Positions 1-7,470 of a stretch of DNA of 20,038 nt are shown piece after piece. The DNA comes from Candidatus Cloacimonadota bacterium. Lineage in GTDB: Bacteria > Cloacimonadota > Cloacimonadia > Cloacimonadales > WRIO01. Below the pieces are notes generated by a model. That model was not told the DNA's origin, did no database searches, and saw nothing but the letters and a program-made list of their open reading frames with translations. The stretch covers positions 1-20,038 of the forward strand of contig JALNXV010000018.1 of assembly GCA_023230175.1 (NCBI GenBank). The letters are read 5' to 3'. How positions within the stretch are numbered: position 1 is the stretch's first letter; every line of letters begins with the position of its first letter. A program made the translations under genes and the position numbers.

Positions 1-138
1 AGATATGAAGGTGTTGCTTATGATTATTTAAATTATAATAATTTAGATAAAAATGAACAAAATTATATAGATGAAAATGTTTTGATTTTTTCAAATATTT
101 TTGGTGTTATAAAAGCAAGTGATTTGAACTATCAATAG
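1..138 (+). pseudogene. yaaA: Host yaaA, 5' side of the interrupted gene (also cut by the window edge)
   Basis: Frame 1 reads RYEGVAYDYLNY, then YIDENVLIFSNIFGVIKASDL, then runs into element sequence (NYQ) and stops at TAG 136-138. About 25 of 42 residues match residues around 84-125 of the intact YaaA encoded at 5914-6654, so this is the YaaA (DUF328) family. The family is known from E. coli for limiting free iron during peroxide stress. The gene's start lies outside the window. The continuation (IPDYKLKQ...) appears at 19912. Between the two halves only about one codon is missing or duplicated relative to the intact copy. The gene was therefore split by insertion, not decayed by deletion. 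The product would be a truncated protein lacking its C-terminal part. Confidence 0.88.
125..137 (+). repeat. Left terminal inverted repeat
   Basis: TGAACTATCAATA here is the exact reverse complement of 19895-19907. It lies at the point where the yaaA frame is lost. The last few bases also supply the TAG stop of the truncated host frame. It is the likely recombinase core or end site. Confidence 0.85.
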
Positions 139-257
139 TATATAACTTGAGTTAATAAATATAAAACATTGATATTTTAACATTTAAATATTAAGTTATT
201 CTTTATTTTAGTTTATATAAAATATTACTATATATAATTGAATTAGGAATTAATAAA
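138..257 (+). promoter_or_regulatory. Left-end noncoding region with promoter of the recombinase operon
   Basis: This is 120 bp without a gene between the left terminal repeat and the first recombinase. TATAAT at 233-238 is a perfect -10 box with no good -35, as is common in Campylobacterota. AGGA at 245-248 is a reasonable ribosome binding site for the ATG at 258. The sequence at 154-166 (GTTAATAAATATA and following) loosely resembles the reverse complement of the right-end repeats, so recombinase arm sites may also lie here. That resemblance is weak. Confidence 0.5.
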
Positions 258-1649
258 ATGTATAAAGAAATCAGAAATGAGTATTTTTTTACTTTATATT
301 TAAATAATGAACTATATTTCTTTCCTGAACTAGAAAATTATATCAAGATAAAAGTTCTCATTAAAAGGGTAAAACCTAATTCTCTTAAAACAATTTTATC
401 TTCTATCAAATCATTTATTATTTGGAGTTTAGCTAATCCTTCAAATTTAAATGAAGAATTGGTTTTTTATCTTTCAAGATATCTTTCAGACTGTGAAAAT
501 GGATTTGAAATTTATGATTCAATTTTTGTTGAAGAATTAAACCAAGAAGTTAACTACAAAATACTTTCTATAAATCCAAAGCAATCTACAAGTATAGATA
601 AAGATAAAGCAATTATTGAAGATTTTTTAAAATCAACTAATCAAGAGTTGTTTAAAAGTTTTAACCTTCAAAAAAACATTAAATCATTAAATTATAGTTT
701 TAAGAATTCTGTACATGATGGATATGGATTGAGAATGGGGTCTCTTGCCCAAAAAGCATTTGCTAATGATAGTTCTATTATTCCATCAAGAAATAAATCC
801 TTGGGAAATGATTTTAAATCTTTCCCACATCAATTATTTAATTCTTTACTTGAAATATCATCAACAAGAGAAAAACTTATTTATCTATTATGTGGTGCTT
901 GTTCAGCAAGAATTTCACAAGCACTTAATTTAACTTTATATGATTTTGATTATGAAAATAAACATGTATGGTTGATTGATCCTAGAAGTAATGACCAATT
1001 AGGAATACATGGAATAGGTAGAAAAACTTTTTTACAAGATGTTTATAATATTGATGCAGCAAAAGATAAACCACATTCTAATATTGGATTCAAAGCTCCT
1101 ATTCCTTTACGATTCAAGAATAGAATACCACTATATTGGATTTCAGATATATATAGAAACTTATTTTTCGATACTTTAGCAGAGTATAAATTCTTACCCG
1201 AAAGCTCAAGAATACCAAAGCATCCTTTCTTTTTTGTAACAAATAGTGGTGCAAGATTAACTCCGCAACAAGTGCATGTTACATTTACAGCTCATTGTGA
1301 AAAATTAAAAAAATTTTTCCCTGAAAAAGCAAATAATCTTGATGGTTTAGGATTACACTCTTTGAGACATATGTTTGGAGTTATGATGGCTACATTTCAA
1401 GCCAAAATATTAATGAATAAAAAAGATTTAAAATATAATATTCCTATGGACCAGATTAAAATCATTACAAAAGAAGCAATGGGGCATAAAAGTTTATCTT
1501 CAACTGATGTATATTTTAATAGACCATGGCATCTTGATATTGAATTAGGAGAACATATTAATACTTTATATGACGAAATGATGAAATCAATGAGTTTAGA
1601 ACAATTGCAGGAGAAATATGATGGTAAAAGACTTACGAAGCGAAAATGA
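258..1649 (+). CDS. Tyrosine recombinase, first gene of a GMT-like trio (GmtY-like)
   Basis: This 463-aa protein carries the phage-integrase catalytic set in its C-terminal half. R218 lies in CGACSARISQALNL (box I). H367-S-L-R370-H371 is box II. GH410 and the nucleophile Y419 lie in GHKSLSSTDVYFNR. The first 180 residues should be the arm/core-binding part; the segment around residues 35-55 looks like the SAM-like N-terminal domain. It should cut and rejoin DNA at the island ends, forming a 3'-phosphotyrosine. It is longer than phage integrases (usually 330-420 aa) and matches the size of first-position recombinases in trio elements. The start is supported by AGGA at 245-248 and the -10 box at 233. 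Its end overlaps the next gene by 32 nt, implying coupled translation. The recombinase call is secure; the GmtY assignment is from memory of the gene layout. Confidence 0.9.
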   Translation: MYKEIRNEYFFTLYLNNELYFFPELENYIKIKVLIKRVKPNSLKTILSSIKSFIIWSLANPSNLNEELVFYLSRYLSDCENGFEIYDSIFVEELNQEVNYKILSINPKQSTSIDKDKAIIEDFLKSTNQELFKSFNLQKNIKSLNYSFKNSVHDGYGLRMGSLAQKAFANDSSIIPSRNKSLGNDFKSFPHQLFNSLLEISSTREKLIYLLCGACSARISQALNLTLYDFDYENKHVWLIDPRSNDQLGIHGIGRKTFLQDVYNIDAAKDKPHSNIGFKAPIPLRFKNRIPLYWISDIYRNLFFDTLAEYKFLPESSRIPKHPFFFVTNSGARLTPQQVHVTFTAHCEKLKKFFPEKANNLDGLGLHSLRHMFGVMMATFQAKILMNKKDLKYNIPMDQIKIITKEAMGHKSLSSTDVYFNRPWHLDIELGEHINTLYDEMMKSMSLEQLQEKYDGKRLTKRK

Positions 1650-2214
1650 TAATTTAAAAGAGTGGAGAAATAAAAAGAAAGCTCTTACTGAACAGTTGTT
1701 ATCAAGAGCTATTCAGGAATTAAAAAGCCTTAATGCAAAGATTAATCAAAAAAATGTATGTGAAATGATGGAAAAATTATCAACATCTGAGGATAAAAAA
1801 TTTGATGCAGTAATTACTCCATCTGCAATTTCAAAAAATGAAGTTTATAAAAATATGATTTTAGAAGCAAATGAAAAATCAAAATTCAATAATATTAAAA
1901 ATGAGAAATATAAAATAGATGGGGATAAACAATTTGAAGTTTTTAAATTAAAAACTATTATCGCAAAACAAGAAGCCAAAAATAAAGAACTTGAAGCAAT
2001 AATTAAAAGAGCTAACATTCAAAATAATAGTTCTTTGCAAATTCAAAAAGCTAATAATATAGATTTCCAAAGTATTTTAAAAGATTTAGTAAATTTTGCA
2101 AGACAAGAAGGTATTGCTTTTTTAGATAAAGATATGAATTTGATTACTGAGTCTGAACATCAAGTTTTAATATCATCACAAATTATTAAACTATTAAATC
2201 TAGGAAATTCTTAA
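1618..2214 (+). CDS. Small coiled-coil accessory protein of the recombinase trio (GmtX-like)
   Basis: This is a 198-aa charged, Lys- and Glu-rich protein lying between two tyrosine recombinases. Residues 1-45 form a basic helical segment (EWRNKKKALTEQLLSRAIQEL). Residues about 100-130 are a clear coiled coil (FEVFKLKTIIAKQEAKNKEL). I see no enzymatic motif, no membrane segment and no classic HTH. AGGAG at 1609-1613 supports initiation at the ATG ATG at 1618/1621, inside the end of the upstream gene. Its stop shares one base with the next start (TAATG at 2212). The middle gene in trio elements (GmtX, CDS2 of strand-biased elements, or TnpC in Tn554-type operons) is also a small accessory protein. 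A role in recombination or end recognition is inferred from position only. Confidence 0.7.
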   Translation: MMVKDLRSENDNLKEWRNKKKALTEQLLSRAIQELKSLNAKINQKNVCEMMEKLSTSEDKKFDAVITPSAISKNEVYKNMILEANEKSKFNNIKNEKYKIDGDKQFEVFKLKTIIAKQEAKNKELEAIIKRANIQNNSSLQIQKANNIDFQSILKDLVNFARQEGIAFLDKDMNLITESEHQVLISSQIIKLLNLGNS

Positions 2215-5200
2215 TGGCTAAAAATACAACTTTTGGAAAAAAGCAAATATTAGAACTAATTGAAATATTAAAAAAAGAAGGTGTTAGTTCTACTAGTTTT
2301 TACGAACTTGCTCAAAATATGGATAAATATTTTCCTAAACACAATAAAACTACCAAACAGTTGATAATAGCTATGCGAAATTTCTCTAAATTATTTCAAG
2401 ATGCTAATATTAATATTTATGTTTATAGGGATAACAATCATAAAAGAGGAAAAGAGTTAGTAGCAAAAGCATTAAATTATATTAAAAATGAATTGCAAAA
2501 GGACATTATAACAGGAAAAGAATTACAACAAATTTTACTAGAAAAATACAATTTCAAATTACATACAAATAGTACCTTTTTAAAAAACTATAAGGTAAAA
2601 GAAATGATGGATAAATTATCTTTATCTTTTAATACTAATGATAAACAAAAAATGAAAAAATTAACTATTTTAGAAAATTTTTCTAAATCAAAAGTTGTTC
2701 AAGAATTAAATTTAAAAAATGAAAAAATTGATATTCCAACTCTATGCAAATACCTTGAAGGAAAAGTTTCTATAGCTTCTTTATACAAATATTCAAATGA
2801 AATCATTAAAATGAATATCCCTATTACTTCTAATAAGATATTAAAAAATGCTAATTATGATGAAAAAGATATTATAAATAAAATTGCTTCTAATCTTAAA
2901 GAAAAAGGAATATATGAGATTTTTGCTGGAGAATTTTCTAAATTAGGATATCAATATTCTTTTCCTAATTTAGGGTATAAAAAAATATTAGAATATAAAG
3001 ATTATATTCAAGAAATTCATAATATAAGAATTTTATCTAAAGATTTATTTGATGAAAAAAAATTAGAAAATACTCTTGAAGATAATATAAAATATCTTAA
3101 TAAAAATAATAATACAAAAATCTCATATTCAAAAGTTCTACCATTATACCATAATGATGATAGCGAGATTATTGCTGTAGAAGAATGTGAAAAAGATTTA
3201 GAAATTTTCTGGATTAAATATCTGAATGAATATTTAGCTTTATTGTCAGAAGACAGAATAAATGTAACCAACGAATTGTTTGATAAAAATAATAATTTAA
3301 AAATAAATACTGATAATAAGAAAATATACTTTTTATTGGATGAAAAATTACATATAAAAGATTTAAAATTAAAAGACATTGTTCATTTAAGCAGAAAAAA
3401 TGTTTTAGCCAATGATAAAATATATGGTATTCATAGACAAAACATGTTGTTAGGATTTTTAATTTTCTTATATATAAAAAAACAAATACTATTTTCTTTT
3501 GAATTTGTTTATAGAAATATGTATGATTCCAAAAAAGTCCAAAAAGAGTTATCTCTATTTGAATCAGAATTTTTTATTAATAAAAGTTACCAAGATGCTT
3601 TAAAGAGGAATATTTTAAATGATAAAGAAATAAAAATCAAAAGATTATTTTATTTATTTTGTTTTAGCCTGAATAATTTTAATACTAAGATACAAACAAT
3701 TACAGATGAATATTTTAATAAAATAAATATGTTTGATGCAACAAAAGCTAATTTGATAAAAAAAATTTTTAATAAATTGGGTGCAAATATAAATATTTTT
3801 AAAGATACAAATCAATTTACAAGTGATTATTATTTTTATATGAAAAATAAAAACTATCAAGATTTCATAACCATATGTAATGAACATATGAATAGAAAAG
3901 TTAAATTAAATCAAACATCAATACCAAAAACTTATTATAAAAGTACTAGTTCAAAAATAGTTAACTTTTTAGAATTTGTAGATAAATTTCATACAAATAT
4001 GATTCTAAATAAAGATAATTTAACAAAACTATTTGATTATCCAAACTCAAAAATATATACTTATCAAGAATATATTAATAGTTTAGAAATATCAGATAAT
4101 ACAAAAAGTAGCAAAATTTCAATCTTTTTGGAAATATTTTCTAATACAATTGGATATGAAAATGTTTTTACAAAAGGAAAACTTCCAAATTACAATATTT
4201 CAGTACCTTCAAAAAGAGAAGCAATTGAAGATGAAGAAATCATTTATAAAATAGATGATATCGTAACCAACAGACCACCTAAAAGTAATTACTTCAATAA
4301 TCACAAAGTTTCTTTAAATACTACATGGTGGAAATATTTTGATAGAGTTGTTCCCTTTGAGCCATTAATTATTAAATTACATTTAAGAATTCCTACAAGA
4401 GGGGCATCGTTAAGATTAATTGACAGAGATTCCTTATTGGTAATAGGGGATAGAGGTAATATAAAAGGATTTCATTTTGTTAGTGATAAAAACAAAAAAA
4501 GAAAAGAACCTTTTATTGTTCCTAATATTTGGAAAAGTGAGTTATCTTTTTTATTTAATTTAATAGAATATAATAAAGCTTTTTTCCCATTTTTAAAAAA
4601 ATATTATCCTGATGATATAACATTAAAAGATGGTATTTTACCATTATTTCCAAATGCAGACGGTACAGGAGCATATACAGAAAGGCAGCATATGCTTTAT
4701 TGGACAAAAGTGTTAATTCAAGCTCAAATGGAATTTAATCAAGAGAATAAAGATAAATTTCTAGTTTACAGCGAAGAAGTGGATTTACCAAAAACACAAG
4801 AAGAATTAGATAATTTAACAATTGGTGAAATAAATACTTTTAAGAAAAAATATGACATTCACTCATTAAGACATACAGGAATTACTAGAAATATTAAAGC
4901 AGGAATGCCTTTAGAATTGGTAAGAATGCTAAGTGGGCATAGTGGTTTTAATACAATTTTAACTATTTATTACCATATAAATCAAAAAGAATTAGTTAAT
5001 AATTGGCTAAGTAAGCATAATATTGATATTACAGAAAATATAAATATGCATGAAGTAAGTCAATTATTTATAAAAAAAGAAATATTAAAAAATAATATCA
5101 AATCAAAAAATCCAGAAATTATTTTAGAAATATTAAATAATTATAATTTCTTTAACCCACAAAATAGAGAACTAACTTCGAAAGATGAAATTACATTAGC

Positions 5201-5939
5201 AAAAATTTCAGAGTCTGAACCAGCATATTGGAAACCTTTAAGAACAGGAATTTGTACAAAAACTCAATGTCCTTCTGAAATAATTGGAAGATGCAGTTTG
5301 TGCCCATACTTCATAACAAATTATATGTTTACTCAAGAAATTGGTTTGGAAATGCAATTATCAATGGCTAGAGTAAAAAAATATAGTGAGATGATAATTA
5401 AAAATCGAGAAGAAGGAAATAATCAAAATAATTCAAAATTAAAACAGCAGATGAACAATGAAATTGAAGATTTTACAGCTTGGTTAGAGATATTATCATT
5501 GGCAGATTCATCATACCATGATTCAAAGTATAAATTAACTAATCAAGAAAATGATACTTCCTTGATTAGCTATTCAAATCAAATGGAAGACTCTATTTTT
5601 GCTTTAATACAATCTCTTAATATTGAACATGGATATCTAGAGATATTATCTGAGACTTACAAAAGAAAAATATATGATAATGAAACAGTAGTGGATTTAA
5701 CTAACATCATGGCAAATAAAATTATAAAATATACTATAAATAATAATTCTTATAAAGAAATTGAAGATTTAAATAACGAAGAAATTATAAAGTGGTTTTT
5801 ACCAACTTATCAAAAGATATCAATTAATTGGCAAACAAATGAAAAAAACAAACAAGAACTTGAAAATTTATTGAAATTACTTGAAAATAAAAAATTAAAA
5901 TTGGAGTATAAAAATGAAAATCCTATTCTCACCAAGTGA
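2214..5939 (+). CDS. Giant tyrosine recombinase with Cys4 cluster (GmtZ-like)
   Basis: This 1241-aa protein has its recombinase core late in the chain. R729 lies in RIPTRGASLRLID, H883-S-L-R886-H887 is box II, GH909 follows, and Y919/Y920 lie in GFNTILTIYYH. After the core, C1014-x4-C1019-x7-C1027-x2-C1030 looks like a zinc-binding cluster, and residues 1195-1241 are a Lys/Glu-rich helix. The first 700 residues have no motif I recognise; residues 85-135 look like a small basic DNA-binding region. It starts at TAATG and overlaps the next gene, yaaA, by 26 nt. It is very large for a tyrosine recombinase but fits the third gene of trio elements (VPA1269/GmtZ type). It probably acts with the 463-aa recombinase at the island ends. 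The family name is inferred from architecture. Confidence 0.82.
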   Translation: MAKNTTFGKKQILELIEILKKEGVSSTSFYELAQNMDKYFPKHNKTTKQLIIAMRNFSKLFQDANINIYVYRDNNHKRGKELVAKALNYIKNELQKDIITGKELQQILLEKYNFKLHTNSTFLKNYKVKEMMDKLSLSFNTNDKQKMKKLTILENFSKSKVVQELNLKNEKIDIPTLCKYLEGKVSIASLYKYSNEIIKMNIPITSNKILKNANYDEKDIINKIASNLKEKGIYEIFAGEFSKLGYQYSFPNLGYKKILEYKDYIQEIHNIRILSKDLFDEKKLENTLEDNIKYLNKNNNTKISYSKVLPLYHNDDSEIIAVEECEKDLEIFWIKYLNEYLALLSEDRINVTNELFDKNNNLKINTDNKKIYFLLDEKLHIKDLKLKDIVHLSRKNVLANDKIYGIHRQNMLLGFLIFLYIKKQILFSFEFVYRNMYDSKKVQKELSLFESEFFINKSYQDALKRNILNDKEIKIKRLFYLFCFSLNNFNTKIQTITDEYFNKINMFDATKANLIKKIFNKLGANINIFKDTNQFTSDYYFYMKNKNYQDFITICNEHMNRKVKLNQTSIPKTYYKSTSSKIVNFLEFVDKFHTNMILNKDNLTKLFDYPNSKIYTYQEYINSLEISDNTKSSKISIFLEIFSNTIGYENVFTKGKLPNYNISVPSKREAIEDEEIIYKIDDIVTNRPPKSNYFNNHKVSLNTTWWKYFDRVVPFEPLIIKLHLRIPTRGASLRLIDRDSLLVIGDRGNIKGFHFVSDKNKKRKEPFIVPNIWKSELSFLFNLIEYNKAFFPFLKKYYPDDITLKDGILPLFPNADGTGAYTERQHMLYWTKVLIQAQMEFNQENKDKFLVYSEEVDLPKTQEELDNLTIGEINTFKKKYDIHSLRHTGITRNIKAGMPLELVRMLSGHSGFNTILTIYYHINQKELVNNWLSKHNIDITENINMHEVSQLFIKKEILKNNIKSKNPEIILEILNNYNFFNPQNRELTSKDEITLAKISESEPAYWKPLRTGICTKTQCPSEIIGRCSLCPYFITNYMFTQEIGLEMQLSMARVKKYSEMIIKNREEGNNQNNSKLKQQMNNEIEDFTAWLEILSLADSSYHDSKYKLTNQENDTSLISYSNQMEDSIFALIQSLNIEHGYLEILSETYKRKIYDNETVVDLTNIMANKIIKYTINNNSYKEIEDLNNEEIIKWFLPTYQKISINWQTNEKNKQELENLLKLLENKKLKLEYKNENPILTK

Positions 5940-6654
5940 AACAAAATTTAAAGGTGGAGAAACTAAAAAAATTAACAAAAACAGTTTTCTTTTTCCAGAA
6001 TTATTTGAAGAAAGAATAAAAGTAGTAAATTTATATCAAACTTTTATTAATAATGCATCAAATGGAAAATTAGAAAAATTATTTGGAACTAAAAAAGAAG
6101 ATATGATTGATTATTATAAAGGAAATCTTCTAGAAAAAGAAATTATGAAAGTTATAGAAAGATATGATGGAGTAGCTTTTGACTATCTAAAATATTCAAC
6201 TCTAAAAAATATTGAAAAGACATACATTGATGAAAATGTAGTTATCTTTTCGAATTTAATGGGTCCAATTCTTGCAGGTGATATGGGAATTCCAGACTAT
6301 AAGTTAAAACAAAATGAAAAAATTGGAGATTTTGAATTAGAAAATTTTTATAATGAAAAATTTTCTAATTCATTAGATAATTATCTTAAAGATGATGATA
6401 TAGTTGATTTAAGAGCGGGATTCTATGAAAAATTTTATACAATAAAGAAACCATATACAACAATGAAGTTTATAAAAGATGGTAAAGTTGTTAGCCATTG
6501 GGCAAAAGCATATAGAGGTATAATTTTAAGGTTATTAGCTCAAAATAATATTCAGAGTATAGATGAATTAATGAATATAAATATTGATAATCTTTCAATT
6601 AAAGAGATAAAAAAACAGAAGTTAAAAACAGAAATTATTTATAATATAAAATAA
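5914..6654 (+). CDS. yaaA: Element-borne intact YaaA (DUF328) protein
   Basis: This is a full-length 246-aa YaaA-family protein starting MKILFSPSETKFKGG, with the family regions VAFDYLKY, FSNLMGPILAGD, IPDYKLKQ, DDDIVDLRAGFY and VSHWAKAYRG all present. YaaA in E. coli limits intracellular unincorporated iron under hydrogen peroxide stress. The start is preceded by GGAG at about 5902 and lies inside the end of the giant recombinase gene (26-nt overlap), so it is translated as the fourth gene of the mobility operon. It is about 60% identical in protein to the host yaaA halves at 1-124 and 19912-20038 over the parts visible. It is therefore a separate lineage, not a recent duplicate. The likely job is to replace the gene the island destroys; a direct role in recombination is the main alternative. 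Confidence 0.9.
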   Translation: MKILFSPSETKFKGGETKKINKNSFLFPELFEERIKVVNLYQTFINNASNGKLEKLFGTKKEDMIDYYKGNLLEKEIMKVIERYDGVAFDYLKYSTLKNIEKTYIDENVVIFSNLMGPILAGDMGIPDYKLKQNEKIGDFELENFYNEKFSNSLDNYLKDDDIVDLRAGFYEKFYTIKKPYTTMKFIKDGKVVSHWAKAYRGIILRLLAQNNIQSIDELMNINIDNLSIKEIKKQKLKTEIIYNIK

Positions 6655-6684
6655 GTAAGTATAAATGAACATTTAAAATTGCTA

Positions 6685-6776
6685 TTTTGTAAAGTAAATA
6701 CATAATTATAAAATAATTAAAATTGTAAAGTTTAGATATAATTTAGTATCTAAACTTACATTATAGAGGTTACAAA
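6685..6776 (+). promoter_or_regulatory. Res-like inverted repeat and promoter upstream of the serine recombinase
   Basis: A perfect 11-bp inverted repeat, AAGTTTAGATA (6728-6738) and TATCTAAACTT (6747-6757) with an 8-bp centre, is the size of a serine-recombinase crossover or subsite dimer. TATAAT at 6737-6742 falls inside it, so bound recombinase would block its own promoter. TTGTAAAGT occurs twice (6687-6695 and 6723-6731), and TTACAAAA at 6770-6777 is its partial inverse. AGAGG at 6765-6769 is the ribosome binding site. Confidence 0.5.
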
Positions 6777-7400
6777 ATGAGAACTCCCCTATTTTATGGT
6801 TATGCAAGAGTTTCTACTTCTTTACAATCTCTAAAAAATCAGAGACATGAAATTTTTGAATATGCTCACAAAAATAATATGTTAATTGATAAGATTATTG
6901 AAATTGAGATTTCAACAACTAAAAATAAAAAAGAGAGATTAATTGATGAAACATTAAATAAATTAAATAGAGGTGATGTTCTTATTGTTACAAAACTTGA
7001 TAGATTAGGAAGAAGCACTGTCGAAGTCCTTCAAATAATAGAAGATATAAAATCAAAAGGAATTATTTTACATATTATTAAGGATGGTTTGATAATTGAC
7101 TGCAATATTTCAAATCCTATTAATGATATGTTACTTACTTTATTAAGTGGCTTTTCACAAATGGAAAAAAATTTTATTAGTGAAAGAACAAAATCAGCAT
7201 TAGCACAAAGAAAAGCACAAGGTGTTAAACTTGGTAGAAAAAAAGGCACTATTGTGAAATCAAAATATGATGAACATTTAGATACAATCAAAGAATTATT
7301 AAATAAAAATGTTTCAATATCTAGCATAAGTAAAATAATTGGTATGGGTACAAGGCAAAGTTTAAATAATTATATCCAGTCTAGAAAGTTAAAAGAATAA
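6777..7400 (+). CDS. Serine recombinase of the resolvase/invertase family
   Basis: This 207-aa protein has the catalytic serine S13 in YGYARVSTS, followed by LDRLGRST, the E-helix region MEKNFISERTKSALAQRKAQG, and a C-terminal helix-turn-helix at about 168-205 (ISSISKIIGMGTRQSLNNYI). Length and order match small resolvases/invertases of the Tn3 TnpR and Hin type. It makes paired staggered breaks through 5'-phosphoserine links. It has its own promoter and a res-like inverted repeat upstream (6728-6757). A 70-bp gap with another promoter separates it from the cargo operon. It may resolve dimers or cointegrates of the island, or invert or delete a segment, but I see no second copy of its site that would show which. 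It could also be a leftover of an older element nested here. Confidence 0.92.
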   Translation: MRTPLFYGYARVSTSLQSLKNQRHEIFEYAHKNNMLIDKIIEIEISTTKNKKERLIDETLNKLNRGDVLIVTKLDRLGRSTVEVLQIIEDIKSKGIILHIIKDGLIIDCNISNPINDMLLTLLSGFSQMEKNFISERTKSALAQRKAQGVKLGRKKGTIVKSKYDEHLDTIKELLNKNVSISSISKIIGMGTRQSLNNYIQSRKLKE

Positions 7401-7410
7401 TATGCTAAAA

Positions 7411-7465
7411 TTGACATTATTTGTCAGTAGATATTTATACAATTACACCAAATAATTTAAAAGGT
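7411..7465 (+). promoter_or_regulatory. Promoter/operator of the methylase-like cargo operon
   Basis: TTGACA at 7411-7416 overlaps the palindrome TGACA-TTATT-TGTCA (7412-7426). TACAAT at 7438-7443 is a -10 candidate and AAGGTG at 7461-7466 the ribosome binding site for the ATG at 7471. The stretch 7412-7464 aligns without gaps to 12694-12746 in front of hsdM, with about 36 of 53 bases identical by hand count. It is a likely binding site for the WYL protein encoded at 11741-12703. Confidence 0.5.
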
Positions 7466-7470
7466 GAAAA

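Noticed and set aside
745..933. 62-aa + strand open frame inside the first recombinase
   Set aside because: It overlaps in another frame the region that leads to box I of the recombinase, with no supporting start signal.
3017..3887. Open frames on the minus strand within the giant recombinase (3017-3379 and 3654-3887)
   Set aside because: They lie fully inside a long, motif-supported + strand gene, are low-complexity Phe/Ile/Leu-rich as expected for antisense of AT-rich coding DNA, and have no ribosome binding site. The same holds for the minus-strand frames within 7031-7327, 12725-13294, 15182-15388, 16461-17174 and 18101-18394.
1..6654. yaaA at the left edge and yaaA at 5914-6654 as direct repeats flanking a mobile module
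   Set aside because: They are only about 60% identical in protein, and the sequence after 126 has no yaaA. The real junctions are the inverted repeats at 125 and 19907, so this is not a duplication from insertion.
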